NCBI RefSeq assembly: GCF_000745015.1
Contig: NZ_JQNA01000001.1
Span: 992,001-1,056,000 of the forward strand
Reading direction: 5' to 3'
DNA length: 64,000 bases
From: Burkholderia sp. 9120
GTDB lineage: Bacteria; Pseudomonadota; Gammaproteobacteria; Burkholderiales; Burkholderiaceae
The first letter of the stretch is position 1. Each line of letters starts with the position of its first letter. The position numbers and the translations under genes were made by a program. The notes beneath the pieces were generated by a model that searched no databases, was not told the DNA's origin, and saw only the letters and a list, made by a program, of their open reading frames with translations. Of the stretch, positions 26,638-35,786 are shown in pieces.

Positions 26638-27198
26638 TCAGCCTTCTTCGCCGAACGACCCGAGCCAGCGGCGTCCTTCTTCCCAATCGCCGAGTCCGCT
26701 ATCGGCATTGATATGACCGCGCGGGCCGATGCCAATCCAGCGGCTGCCCCAGCCGCTCGCGCAGTTCTGTGAGAACGGCTCACTGCCGTACGGATCGTCG
26801 CTGCTCGCCACGACAATGCTGGCAAACGGCAAGCGCGTGAGCGGGATCGGTGCGAAGCCGCCGGCGTCCTGCGGGAAACGATTGCCGGAAGAATCGGGCA
26901 CGGCCACCAACAACGCCCCCGCCACCTTCGCGAGCTGCGCGGCGCTCGCGTACTGCGAGGCCCAGAACGCCGTTGTCAGGCAGCCGAGACTATGTGCGGC
27001 GAACACCACGGGCGCATCGACGGTGCTCACCGCAGCGTCGAGCGTGCGGCACCACGCGTCGCGTGAAGGATGGTCCCAGTCCGGCATCTGAACACGCGTG
27101 AAAGCCGGATCGAGCGCTTCCCAGCGGGTTTGCCAGTGGCCTGCGCCGGAGCCTTGGTAACCGGGTAGTACGAGTAGGTTGAGTTTTTGTCCGCTCAT
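26638..27198 (-). CDS. RBBP9/YdeN-type alpha/beta hydrolase
   Basis: A 186-residue serine hydrolase of the small RBBP9/YdeN family. Nucleophile elbow AHSLGC (Ser near 70) follows VDAPVVFAAHSLGCLTTAFW. The N-terminus has LLVLPGYQGSGAGHWQTRWE, the oxyanion-hole region. SSDDPYG near 130 and GPRGHINADSGLGDW carry the acid and the catalytic His. The ATG at 27198 gives the normal family length; the upstream frame is unlikely to be coding. The substrate is unknown. It ends next to the minisatellites and follows the ggt gene on the same strand. Confidence 0.85.
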   Translation of the reverse strand: MSGQKLNLLVLPGYQGSGAGHWQTRWEALDPAFTRVQMPDWDHPSRDAWCRTLDAAVSTVDAPVVFAAHSLGCLTTAFWASQYASAAQLAKVAGALLVAVPDSSGNRFPQDAGGFAPIPLTRLPFASIVVASSDDPYGSEPFSQNCASGWGSRWIGIGPRGHINADSGLGDWEEGRRWLGSFGEEG

Positions 27199-27290
27199 GC
27201 GTTCGGTGTGGTTAATGGTGAAGCCGTTGATACATTGATTCGCTGGACGTCGATCCTTGATCCTTGATCGTCGATCGCGAAACCCCCGCA

Positions 27291-29042
27291 TCACCGTATC
27301 ACACGCCCCACCCCCACGCCACGCGGGTCCGCAGCCGGCTCGGGCGTCGTGCCCTCCACGCGGATCATCTGCACGTCGCCGTTGAACGACTGGCCTTCGA
27401 GCGTGTAGCCCTTCGCTTGCAGTTGCTCGGCCAGCTCACCGGTGATCGGACGATACGGCTCGAAGTAGATCGTCTTCTGCGGCAACAACTGGTGATGAAA
27501 ACGCATCGCGGCGAGCGCGTCCGTCGGCGTCATGCCGAAGTCGAACAGATCGGTCATCACCTGGAAAATCGAGGTCAGAATCCGCGACCCGCCCGGCGTG
27601 CCGATGACGAGCGCGATCTTGCCGTCCTTCAGCAGCAGCGTCGGCGTCATCGACGAAAGCGGGCGGCGGCCCGGCGCCACCGTGTTGACTTCCACACTGC
27701 TCGCACCGGATGGGCTCGCGCTGGCCGGTTTGGTGACGAAATCGTCCATGGCGTCGTTCAGCAGGAAGCCGCCGCCGTCCACCACCACGCCGGAGCCGAA
27801 ATCGCCGTTCAGCGTGTAGGTGTTCGACACGGCATTGCCCCACTTGTCGACCACCGAGAAATGCGTGGTTTGCGCCTTTTCCGGCAACGCATCGCCAAGC
27901 CCGGGTTTGACCGGCCTGGCGCCGGGAACCTCGTCGGGCGTGACTTCGTCGGCGCGTTGCGCGAGGTAGGCGTCGTCGATCAGTTTGTCGACCGGCACCT
28001 TGTACGAATCCGGATCGCCCAGGTATTGCTGACGGTCGGCGAACACGCGGTCCTCGATCTGCGCGATCAGGTGGATATACGGCGCCGAATTCAACGCGAG
28101 ACCATCGAAAGCCTGCTTCAGATCGGCCTTCATCTTCAGCATCTGAATCAGCCCGACGCCACCCGAACTCGGCGGCGGCGCGGTGACGACCTGGTAGCCG
28201 TTCCAATCGGCGGTGAGCGGCTGGCGCCACACGGCCTTGTACTGGATCAGGTCCTGCTTCGTGACGAGTCCGTGGCCGTACATCTGCTGCGCGATCAGAT
28301 CCGCGGTGCGGCCTTCGTAGAATTCGCGGCCGCCGTCGCCTGCAATGCGCGACAGGGTTTGCGCAAGCTCGGGCTGGCGATACGTCGCGCCCGCTTTGAG
28401 ATTCGAGAAGTAGGCGTCGAAATTGGTCTTGCCGGCGAAATTCTTCGCCGCCGCGTCGTGGCGCTGCTGCAGCCACGGCTCGACCACGAAACCATCGGTG
28501 GCGTAACGGATCGCGGGCGCCAGCACCTGTTTCCACTTCAGTTTGCCGAAGCGCTGCTGCGCCTCCCACATGCCTTCGACGGTGCCCGGCACCCCTACCG
28601 CGCGATGCCCGACCACGCTCATGCCCGGCACCAGGTTGCCCTTGTCGTCGAGGTACATGTCGCGGGTCGCCTGCTGCGGCGCGCGCTCGCGGTAGTCGAG
28701 AAAGTACGGCTTGCCGTCCATCAACACGGTCATGAAGCCGCCACCGCCAATGTTGCCGGCATCCGGACGGGTCACGGCCAGCGTGAAGGCCATCGCGACG
28801 GCGGCATCGACCGCGTTGCCGCCGGCGGCGAAGATCTGCTGCGCGGCGTCCGCGCTGTAACGATCCGGCGCCGCCACCGCGGAAGCATCCAGCACGGCCT
28901 TGGGCAGCGGCGTTTTCGCGAGCGCAGCGACCGGCGAGAGACTGGCTGCGGCCAGCGCGAACAAAGCTGAAACCGTCACGATCCGGGCGAAAGAAACAGA
29001 AACGAAAGGCGCGCGACGCGCGTGGTGGGTCGGGTCAGACAT
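27291..29042 (-). CDS. ggt: Gamma-glutamyltransferase
   Basis: A 583-residue periplasmic Ntn-hydrolase that removes the gamma-glutamyl group from glutathione and related compounds. It has a signal peptide (VSALFALAAASLSPVAALA), the large-subunit block AAQQIFAAGGNAVDAAVAMA and NIGGGGFMTV, and TTHFSVVDKWGNAVSNTYTL with the autocatalytic Thr (~391) that starts the small subunit. GTPGGSRI and the substrate-binding S-S pair (GRRPLSSMTPT) follow. I chose the ATG at 29042 because it places the signal peptide at the N-terminus; an open frame extends to 29273. Confidence 0.93.
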   Translation of the reverse strand: MSDPTHHARRAPFVSVSFARIVTVSALFALAAASLSPVAALAKTPLPKAVLDASAVAAPDRYSADAAQQIFAAGGNAVDAAVAMAFTLAVTRPDAGNIGGGGFMTVLMDGKPYFLDYRERAPQQATRDMYLDDKGNLVPGMSVVGHRAVGVPGTVEGMWEAQQRFGKLKWKQVLAPAIRYATDGFVVEPWLQQRHDAAAKNFAGKTNFDAYFSNLKAGATYRQPELAQTLSRIAGDGGREFYEGRTADLIAQQMYGHGLVTKQDLIQYKAVWRQPLTADWNGYQVVTAPPPSSGGVGLIQMLKMKADLKQAFDGLALNSAPYIHLIAQIEDRVFADRQQYLGDPDSYKVPVDKLIDDAYLAQRADEVTPDEVPGARPVKPGLGDALPEKAQTTHFSVVDKWGNAVSNTYTLNGDFGSGVVVDGGGFLLNDAMDDFVTKPASASPSGASSVEVNTVAPGRRPLSSMTPTLLLKDGKIALVIGTPGGSRILTSIFQVMTDLFDFGMTPTDALAAMRFHHQLLPQKTIYFEPYRPITGELAEQLQAKGYTLEGQSFNGDVQMIRVEGTTPEPAADPRGVGVGRVIR

Positions 29043-29586
29043 CCGAGATACTCCGGGAACGATGGGCGCCATCGGCACCCGAGCGGCTGAAGCTCGGGCA
29101 AGGCGGCAAAGGGCGGTGCGGCCAGCGCGGACGGCGGCTATGTCAGCTCGCGCGGCGCGTTTGGACACAAGCGGCACCACCCAGGAAAAATAGAGCGGCG
29201 AATTCATGAGGCGTGCGGAGCGCAACCCACGCTCGCCACGCAGCACGCGGCGGACTCCCGCCAGCGCGGTCATCGGCTTCGGCTGACTGGCGCATTACCT
29301 ACGCCAACGCATCAACCAGCGCATCGGCCGGAGGCCCGAGGCCAACGGCGGACACACCACGCCGCTCGCATCCTAAGTCGCCGCCCTGCCCCCGAACAAA
29401 CCGTTTTACCTCCTGTTACAGCACCTTAAACGCAGCTTGCGGCAAGCGTCCAGACCCTCGAAAAACCGTAGAAACCGCTCGAACGTTGGCTGCGCGCCGC
29501 ACTCGCCTGTCGCAAAGGGACGCGTCAGGTAGAATTAACGGATAAGCGGGCGCATTGCGCGCCCCGACCGACTTTCACCTTCTCGC
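29043..29586. other. Intergenic region between ggt and glnS
   Basis: About 540 bp with no convincing gene on either strand. It must contain the divergent ggt and glnS promoters. A TAGAAT at 29530-29535, 52 nt before glnS, is a possible -10 element without a clear -35. Confidence 0.4.
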
Positions 29587-31296
29587 ATGAATACCGAACG
29601 CAACGACGCGCCAGCGGCATCCAATTTCATCCGCAACATCATCGACGACGACAACCGCACCGGCAAGTGGGGCCAGCGCGTCGAAACGCGCTTTCCGCCC
29701 GAGCCGAACGGCTATCTGCATATCGGTCACGCCAAGAGCATCTGCCTGAACTTCGGCGTGGCGCGCAGCTACGGCGGCGTGTGCCATCTGCGCTTCGACG
29801 ACACCAATCCGGAAAAGGAAAGCGTCGAATACGTCGACTCGATTATCGACGCCGTGCGCTGGCTCGGTTTCGAGTGGGAAAAAGACGGCAAGGAACAGCT
29901 CTACTACGCGAGCAACTACTACGACAAGCTGTACGAGTTCGCCGAACTGCTGATCGAACGCGGCAAGGCTTACGTGGACAGCCAGTCGGCCGAAGAAATG
30001 CGCGCCAACCGCGGCTCGGCCCAGGAGGTCGGCACGCCGTCGCGCTTCCGCGAGCGTTCGGTGCAGGACAACCTCGACCTGTTCCGCCGCATGAAGGCCG
30101 GCGAGTTCAAGGAAGGCGAGCACGTGCTGCGCGCGAAGATCGACATGTCGTCGCCGAACTTCAATATGCGCGACCCGGTCATCTACCGCATCCGCTTTGC
30201 GCATCACTACCGTACCGGCGACGCCTGGTGCGTGTACCCGATGTACGACTACACGCATTGCATTTCGGACGCGTTGGAAAACATCACGCATTCGCTGTGC
30301 ACGCTCGAATTCGAAGACCATCGTCCGCTGTACGACTGGATTCTGAACGAGCTGGCTGAAGCGGGTATTTTCACGCGCCCGCTGCCGCAACAAATCGAGT
30401 TTTCGCGCCTGAACCTGACCTACGCGATCACCAGCAAGCGCAAGCTGCTGCAACTGGTGACCGAAGGCCATGTGGAAGGCTGGGACGATCCGCGTATGCC
30501 GACCATCGTCGGCGTGCGTCGGCGCGGCTTCACGCCCGAGGCGATCCAGTTGTTCTGCGAGCGTATCGGCGTGACCAAGGTCGATTCGTGGATCGACATG
30601 AGCGTGTTCGAAGGGGCGCTGCGCGACGATCTGGACGACAAGGCGCCGCGTACGGCGGCCGTGCTCGATCCGGTCAAGCTGATCATCGACAACTTCCCCG
30701 AAGGTGTGAGCGAGCCGTGCACTGCGCCGGTTCATCCGCATCATCCGGAACACGGTGTGCGCGAGTTTCCGATTTCGCGCGAGCTGTGGATCGAGCGCGA
30801 CGACTACAACGAAGCGCCGCCGAAGGGTTATTTCCGTCTGTTCCCGGGCAACAAGGTGCGACTGCGTTACGGCTACGTGATCGAATGCATCGGCGCGGAT
30901 AAAGACGAGAACGGCAACATCGTCGCGGTGCATTGCAATTACTTCCCGGACAGCAAGTCGGGCACCGAAGGCGCGAACAACTACAAGGTCAAGGGCAACA
31001 TTCACTGGGTCAGCGCGGCCGCCGCCTACCCCGCCGAAGTGCGCATTTACGACCGTCTGTTCAAGGAGCCGCAACCGGACGCCGGTGGCCGCGAATTCCT
31101 CGACGCGCTGAATCCGGACTCGAAGCGCGTGGTTCACGCGTATCTCGAACCGGGCGCGCAAAATGCGCTGCCGGAGCAGCGCTATCAGTTCGAGCGCCAT
31201 GGCTACTTTGTCGCCGACCGCGTCGACTCGACGCCGGGCAAGCCTGTGTTCAACCGCATCGTCAGCTTGCGCGACAGTTGGGGCAAGCCGGCGTAA
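29587..31296 (+). CDS. glnS: Glutaminyl-tRNA synthetase
   Basis: A 569-residue class I synthetase charging tRNA-Gln. The HIGH motif appears as PEPNGYLHIGHAKSICLNFG (residues ~37-56) and the KMSKS-type loop as ITSKRKLLQLV. GWDDPRMPTIVGVRRRGFTP is the typical catalytic-domain end, followed by the two beta-barrel anticodon-binding domains (FRLFPGNKVRLRYGYVIECI). The length is normal. A direct GlnRS matches the betaproteobacterial lineage. It is monocistronic with its own terminator. Confidence 0.97.
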   Translation: MNTERNDAPAASNFIRNIIDDDNRTGKWGQRVETRFPPEPNGYLHIGHAKSICLNFGVARSYGGVCHLRFDDTNPEKESVEYVDSIIDAVRWLGFEWEKDGKEQLYYASNYYDKLYEFAELLIERGKAYVDSQSAEEMRANRGSAQEVGTPSRFRERSVQDNLDLFRRMKAGEFKEGEHVLRAKIDMSSPNFNMRDPVIYRIRFAHHYRTGDAWCVYPMYDYTHCISDALENITHSLCTLEFEDHRPLYDWILNELAEAGIFTRPLPQQIEFSRLNLTYAITSKRKLLQLVTEGHVEGWDDPRMPTIVGVRRRGFTPEAIQLFCERIGVTKVDSWIDMSVFEGALRDDLDDKAPRTAAVLDPVKLIIDNFPEGVSEPCTAPVHPHHPEHGVREFPISRELWIERDDYNEAPPKGYFRLFPGNKVRLRYGYVIECIGADKDENGNIVAVHCNYFPDSKSGTEGANNYKVKGNIHWVSAAAAYPAEVRIYDRLFKEPQPDAGGREFLDALNPDSKRVVHAYLEPGAQNALPEQRYQFERHGYFVADRVDSTPGKPVFNRIVSLRDSWGKPA

Positions 31297-31336
31297 GCTT
31301 GAGCGACTGCCGGTCGTAGCGCATCTGAAGTTGAAG

Positions 31337-31376
31337 ACGGCGTGCATCTCGTTGATGGGATGCACGCCGTTTCGTT
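31337..31376 (+). terminator. glnS terminator
   Basis: Perfect 12-bp stem ACGGCGTGCATC / GATGCACGCCGT with a short T-containing tail, 40 nt after the glnS stop. Confidence 0.7.
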
Positions 31377-31437
31377 GCATCATGTTCCATCGACAGTGAC
31401 AGCGCGCCCATCCGGATGCGCCAGTCCCGGAGGTCCG

Positions 31438-32505
31438 ATGAAAATTGCTGCCCGCCGCGGGGCGAGTACCGGTGAGCCGACACACGTAGCGCGCAACGCG
31501 CATGACCTGCTTGAGGTGCGTGAAGCGCGTCAAGCGCGTGCCGTTCATGCCGTCGGCATGACGCACGCCGCCGCCCGCTTCGCTCATCGCGCGCTGCGGC
31601 GCAGCCGGCTCACCCGGCTCACCTGCCTCACGGCGCTGGCCACACTGGTCGCGTCGTTCACCGCCCCCGCCTGCGCGGACGAACTCACCGGCACCCTGAA
31701 AAAAATCCACGACGACGGCGTCGTTGTGCTCGGCGTGCGGGAAGCGTCGATTCCGTTTTCCTACTTCGACGGCAAGGGCACGGTCGGCTATTCACAAAGC
31801 ATTGCGCTACAGATCGTCGATGAAATCAAGAAGACGCTCGGCATGCCGCAACTGAAGGTGCACGAAATTACCGTGACCTCGTCGAACCGCACGCCCATGC
31901 TGCTGAACAACCAGATTGATCTGGAATGCGGCTCGACCACGCATACCGTCGAACGCGAAAATCTCGCTGCCTTTTCGAACAGCTTCTTCCAGTACGCGGT
32001 GCGGATGATCTCGCGCAAGAGCAGCGGCATTACGGATTTTTCGGACCTGGCGGGCAAGGCGGTCGTGACGACCGCAGGCACTTCCGACGAACGCCTGCTG
32101 CGCCGTCTGAATACCGATAAGCATCTGAATATGCGCATCACGAGCGCGCGCGATCATCCCGAGGCGTTCAACGCGGTCAAGGACGACCGGGCGGTAGCGT
32201 TCGTGATGGACGAGCCGATTGTGTACGGCTTCAAGGCAACCGATCCGCGTCCCGACGACTTCGTGGTAACCGGCACGCCGCTGGGTTACGAGGTCTATGC
32301 GTGCATGTTCCGCAAGGGCGACGAGCCCTTCCGCAATCTCGTGAACGGTGTGATCGCGCGCGGCCAGACATCCGGCGACGCGGAACGGTTGTACCGGCAG
32401 TGGTTCACGCAGCCCATCCCGCCACGCGGCATCAATCTGAATTTTCCGCTGTCGGAACAGAATCGCGCGTTGTTCGCACATCCGAACGATCGCGCGCTCG
32501 ATTGA
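31438..32505 (+). CDS. GltI-like amino-acid ABC transporter binding protein
   Basis: A 355-residue periplasmic solute-binding protein of family 3, resembling the glutamate/aspartate binder GltI: VLGVREASIPFSYFDGKGTV, GYSQSIALQIVDEIKK, and the diagnostic LLNNQIDLECGSTTHTVERE. A hydrophobic signal segment (TCLTALATLVASFTAPACA) lies ~75 residues in. The real start may therefore be further downstream, for example at 31558, since the first ~60 residues are Arg/His-rich and unlike a signal peptide. No permease or ATPase genes are adjacent, so it is an orphan binding protein. Confidence 0.85.
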   Translation: MKIAARRGASTGEPTHVARNAHDLLEVREARQARAVHAVGMTHAAARFAHRALRRSRLTRLTCLTALATLVASFTAPACADELTGTLKKIHDDGVVVLGVREASIPFSYFDGKGTVGYSQSIALQIVDEIKKTLGMPQLKVHEITVTSSNRTPMLLNNQIDLECGSTTHTVERENLAAFSNSFFQYAVRMISRKSSGITDFSDLAGKAVVTTAGTSDERLLRRLNTDKHLNMRITSARDHPEAFNAVKDDRAVAFVMDEPIVYGFKATDPRPDDFVVTGTPLGYEVYACMFRKGDEPFRNLVNGVIARGQTSGDAERLYRQWFTQPIPPRGINLNFPLSEQNRALFAHPNDRALD

Positions 32506-32549
32506 GATTCAGCGCGAGGTCCGCGATGCAGGCAGCGGCGCTACCGCGT

Positions 32550-33014
32550 TCACTCCGCCGCGATACCTAGCGACCGATGCAAATCCGCAAGCGACAGCGT
32601 CGTCTGAAAAAGCCGCGTCAGACTGCGGCTCGCATAACGCTCGACTTCGTGCGGCGCGGCCCAGCGGTAGGCATCCATTTCGGGAATCAGCGTGCCGTCC
32701 GAGCGGCGCGGAAACAGCGATGTGCAGGTGCATGAACTCAGATCGAGTTCGTCGGCATTAGCCCGCGCGCCGAACAGATGCAGATCCTTATCCCGCCGGT
32801 AGACGAACAGGCCGAGGTCTTTCAGCCGCGCCGGTTCGATAGCAATCCCGGTTTCCTCGACCATCTCACGCAGCGCCGTGACGTGCGGCGCTTCGCCCTC
32901 TTCGCCGTGCCCTTTCGGAATGTCCCAGTGCGAGGTCTCGGTGGCATGCGCGAGCAGCACGCGGCCGTCCGGATCGAGCAGCACGATACCGCATGAAATG
33001 ACCCGCGCGCTCAT
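32550..33014 (-). CDS. Nudix hydrolase
   Basis: A 154-residue pyrophosphohydrolase with a full Nudix box (GHGEEGEAPHVTALREMVEE then TGI) after SHWDIPKGHGE. The strands before and after (SCGIVLLDPDGRVLLAHA; LGLFVYRRDKDLHLFGA) fit the diadenosine-polyphosphate or MutT-like subgroup. The substrate is not certain. It converges with the binding-protein gene, with 44 bp between them, and precedes a small secreted protein on the same strand. Confidence 0.88.
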   Translation of the reverse strand: MSARVISCGIVLLDPDGRVLLAHATETSHWDIPKGHGEEGEAPHVTALREMVEETGIAIEPARLKDLGLFVYRRDKDLHLFGARANADELDLSSCTCTSLFPRRSDGTLIPEMDAYRWAAPHEVERYASRSLTRLFQTTLSLADLHRSLGIAAE

Positions 33015-33096
33015 CGACGGTTCGCGCCGCAGCGCGCCATGGCATCGAACCGCGCGACCGGCAGGCCGGCGCGCGTCGCCATTACGGCAAGCATGC

Positions 33097-33486
33097 TCAG
33101 TGCTTTTTCTGCAATTGCCAACTACCTTCGCCCTGCTTGCAGAATTGCGGGCGCAGGGTCATGGATTGGCCCTTCGCATTCAGCACGACGCCGACGTCGC
33201 GGCAGGTCCGCTCGCCGTCTTTGGCCGTGCCGGCGACGGTGATCGCCGCGTCGATTTTCACGCTGTTGCCGGTGCCTTCGTTGACCCAGTTCGTACTCTC
33301 GCCGTCCTGCTTGTCGTTCAACGCGGCGATGACGGCTTTCTTGACCGAATCGATGTCGCGCTGCTTCATGTAGGTGATCGGCGTGTCGTTCAGAAAGCCG
33401 AGGTTCGCCGCTTGTGCGCTGAGCGCACCGCCCAGCAGCAGGCCACCGACGGTCAGATGAAACAGGGCACGGGTTCGCATCGACAT
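33097..33486 (-). CDS. Small secreted hypothetical protein
   Basis: A 129-residue protein with a signal peptide (LFHLTVGGLLLGGALSAQAA). The mature part (FLNDTPITYMKQRDIDSVKKAV, TNWVNEGTGNSVKIDAAITV, ERTCRDVGVVLNAKGQSMTL) resembles the periplasmic RT0821/Lpp0805-type surface-antigen tail found in many proteobacteria. Two cysteines (RTC, QFC) could pair. I chose the start at 33486 because it directly precedes the signal peptide; the open frame to 33753 upstream is spurious. The function is unknown. Confidence 0.75.
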   Translation of the reverse strand: MSMRTRALFHLTVGGLLLGGALSAQAANLGFLNDTPITYMKQRDIDSVKKAVIAALNDKQDGESTNWVNEGTGNSVKIDAAITVAGTAKDGERTCRDVGVVLNAKGQSMTLRPQFCKQGEGSWQLQKKH

Positions 33487-33826
33487 GAAGGATTCTCCTC
33501 GAAAGTGTTTCAGGCGGTCGACGAGCGCGCTCGCCGCAACTCGTGATCTGGACCCCAAAAGCATAGCATGTCGCCCTCGACGTGACCGAGCCATGCGCGT
33601 TTGCAGTGACCTGCGGCAATCGGCGTTGTAACGCGCATGCCCGCTACGTCGGCCTTTGTTCATGGCGCTCATGGCGTGGACAGCGCGCGGAGAGCGTGGA
33701 GCGCGCGGACAAACAGGCACGCGCGTCGCATTTAATTTTAAGACGAGTCCCATGTCCGCTTGAAGTGCGAATTTTTAAGATGGCTCTATTGCGCTTCGGC
33801 GCCCTCCACGCGTCAAATCCCTCGCC

Positions 33827-34066
33827 ATGGACTTTTCCCTTGCCCTCGAAACCTTCGCCGTAGCACTTGCACTGCTTTGCGTCGCGCTCGTACCGGTTGC
33901 GATCCGCCGCGATCCGGGCTTGGCGCGACGTATCGTCAGGATGGACGGTCTGCCGCTCGCGCGTTGGCCGAACCTGCTGACGCGGGTCGGCTTCGCCTGT
34001 CTGCTGGCGTCTTTCGCGCTGTTTTTCGTCACCTGCTATTACATCCTCGACGGCGCGGGTTACTGA
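33827..34066 (+). CDS. Small two-helix membrane protein
   Basis: A 79-residue protein with two hydrophobic helices: residues ~5-25 (LALETFAVALALLCVALVPV) and ~55-73 (VGFACLLASFALFFVTCYYI), separated by a basic cytoplasmic loop (RRDPGLARRIVRMDG). No family recognised. It converges with the peroxidase gene, 29 bp away. Confidence 0.7.
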   Translation: MDFSLALETFAVALALLCVALVPVAIRRDPGLARRIVRMDGLPLARWPNLLTRVGFACLLASFALFFVTCYYILDGAGY

Positions 34067-34095
34067 TCAGGCGGCTTTCCCGCCCCGTTCCGTTT

Positions 34096-35568
34096 TCAGT
34101 TCGCCGCGGCCTTCGCGGCGCCATTGGCCGCCACATTGGCTGCGCCGCCACCCGCTGCACCCTCCACCTTGTAGCCATCCGTCAGCGTCTTCAAAAACGC
34201 CACCACGTCCTTGATCTCGGCCTCGTCGAGCGACGGCTTGTCGCCCGGCTTGCGATCGAACGGCGGATCGGTATTCAGATTGACCCAGTAGCGCGGCGGC
34301 AAATCGTCGAACTTCTGCACTTTGCCTTTGGAAACCGGATAAAACTTCTCCGGATTCGTATCGCGCTCGGCATAGAAACGCACCACCTGATCGAGCGAAT
34401 GATAGATGCCGTTGTGGAAGAAGCTCTTCTTCAACGCGACGTTGCGCAACGTCGGCGTACGGAAGATGCCGCAAAACTCCGCGCGTCCGCCGAGATCCGT
34501 GCGCTCCGGACCGCAGGCGCCGAGATCGTAAAAGTGCGGGTCGTGATTCACCGCCAGCGCGCGGTTGCGCGGCACGCCGATCGCGATCAGGCCGAAGTCG
34601 CTGAACTGCGGCGGCGCGCCGTCCTTGGTGCGCTGGCTGATGTGGCAACTCGCGCAATTGCCTTTCTGTTCGTCGGTGAAGACTTGCAGGCCGTGCAATT
34701 CGGCTTTCGTCAGTTGCGCCTTGCCCGCTAGATAGGCGTCGTACTTGCTGGTGTACGGATAGAACAGCTCGGGCGTCTGCTCGAAGGTTTCGAGCGCTTG
34801 CAGCACGGCATTGAAAGTGGCGTCGTCGTTGTCGAAAATGTGTTCGCCGAAAGCGTCACGGAACGCCTCTGCATACGGCGCGGCCTTGACCGCGGCGCTC
34901 ACCTTGGCCGGCGTGCTACCCATTTCGAACGACGACAACAGCGGAATCCGCGCCTGGTCGCGGCCACGATCGACCCGGCCGTCCCAGGTCAGGCCGCCGG
35001 TCGGGCCGGCGTCGACGCTTTCGTCGCCTTCGTCGTCGGACTCGTGATAGTGCTCGGCGAACGCCGGCACCGATTGCAGATACTTCAGCGTCGGCGCGGC
35101 GCGCATGCCCGTGCGATGCATGTCGTTGCCGCCCAGTTGCACCGCCAGCGCATTGGCCGGCGAGAACGCATGGTCGGGACTATGGCACGACGCGCAAGCG
35201 AGCTTGCCGGAGCCGGAGAGCGACGCGTCGAAAAACAGTTGCTTGCCGAGCGCCGTCATCTGCTGGACGGCTTTGTAAACTTCCGCGCGGGTCTGGCCGG
35301 CATCGTGAGCGGCATTCTGGGCCGCGACCGGGACCGCGGACGCCGCGCCGGACACCGCCGCCGCGCTGGCTTCCACCCTGGCTGCGGTAGTCGCCGCAGG
35401 CGTGCCTGCGTCGCACGCGGCGAGGCTCAATGTGACGCCGACGAGCGCAAGCGTGATCGCCAGCGCCCCGCCGATTCCGCCGATTCCCTTGCTCCCGGCC
35501 GACTCCGCGTGTCGCCACGCCCCGAGCCGAACCGCCGTTTTTCGAATCCCCGCAAGACCAGGCCGCAT
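34096..35568 (-). CDS. Di-haem cytochrome c peroxidase-like lipoprotein
   Basis: About 490 residues. Two haem c attachment motifs are present, CASCHSPDHAF and CASCHISQRT, in the order seen in bacterial di-haem peroxidases, with distal-side blocks LFFDASLSGSGKLACASC and FRTPTLRNVALKKSFFHNG. A lipobox (VTLSLAAC) suggests anchoring to a membrane, and it would reduce peroxide in the periplasm using electrons from a c-type cytochrome. An Ala/Val-rich linker follows the lipid site. The start is uncertain: ATG at 35568 places the signal near the N-terminus, while an ATG at 35637 is also possible. It is divergent from the phosphoesterase gene. Confidence 0.88.
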   Translation of the reverse strand: MRPGLAGIRKTAVRLGAWRHAESAGSKGIGGIGGALAITLALVGVTLSLAACDAGTPAATTAARVEASAAAVSGAASAVPVAAQNAAHDAGQTRAEVYKAVQQMTALGKQLFFDASLSGSGKLACASCHSPDHAFSPANALAVQLGGNDMHRTGMRAAPTLKYLQSVPAFAEHYHESDDEGDESVDAGPTGGLTWDGRVDRGRDQARIPLLSSFEMGSTPAKVSAAVKAAPYAEAFRDAFGEHIFDNDDATFNAVLQALETFEQTPELFYPYTSKYDAYLAGKAQLTKAELHGLQVFTDEQKGNCASCHISQRTKDGAPPQFSDFGLIAIGVPRNRALAVNHDPHFYDLGACGPERTDLGGRAEFCGIFRTPTLRNVALKKSFFHNGIYHSLDQVVRFYAERDTNPEKFYPVSKGKVQKFDDLPPRYWVNLNTDPPFDRKPGDKPSLDEAEIKDVVAFLKTLTDGYKVEGAAGGGAANVAANGAAKAAAN

Positions 35569-35786
35569 ATGAATGATGTGAGTTGCCGATAGTGAAGTCC
35601 GCGAGCGTATTTCATTCACATGTCTCTTAAATGACATACAGCCGACAAAAACACAGACAACCAAGCAATTCGTAATTAATTACATCTTTCTGTCAAATTC
35701 CCTGGCCAAACTTTCGCCGGCGGTCATCCGTGTAAGGAAATACAGGAGGCCCGCGTCCCCAACGCGTGAGAGAGAAACCACATCAA

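Noticed and set aside
29575..31710. 711-residue open frame opposite glnS
   Set aside because: Antisense shadow of glnS with Arg/His/Val-rich sequence and no recognisable domain.
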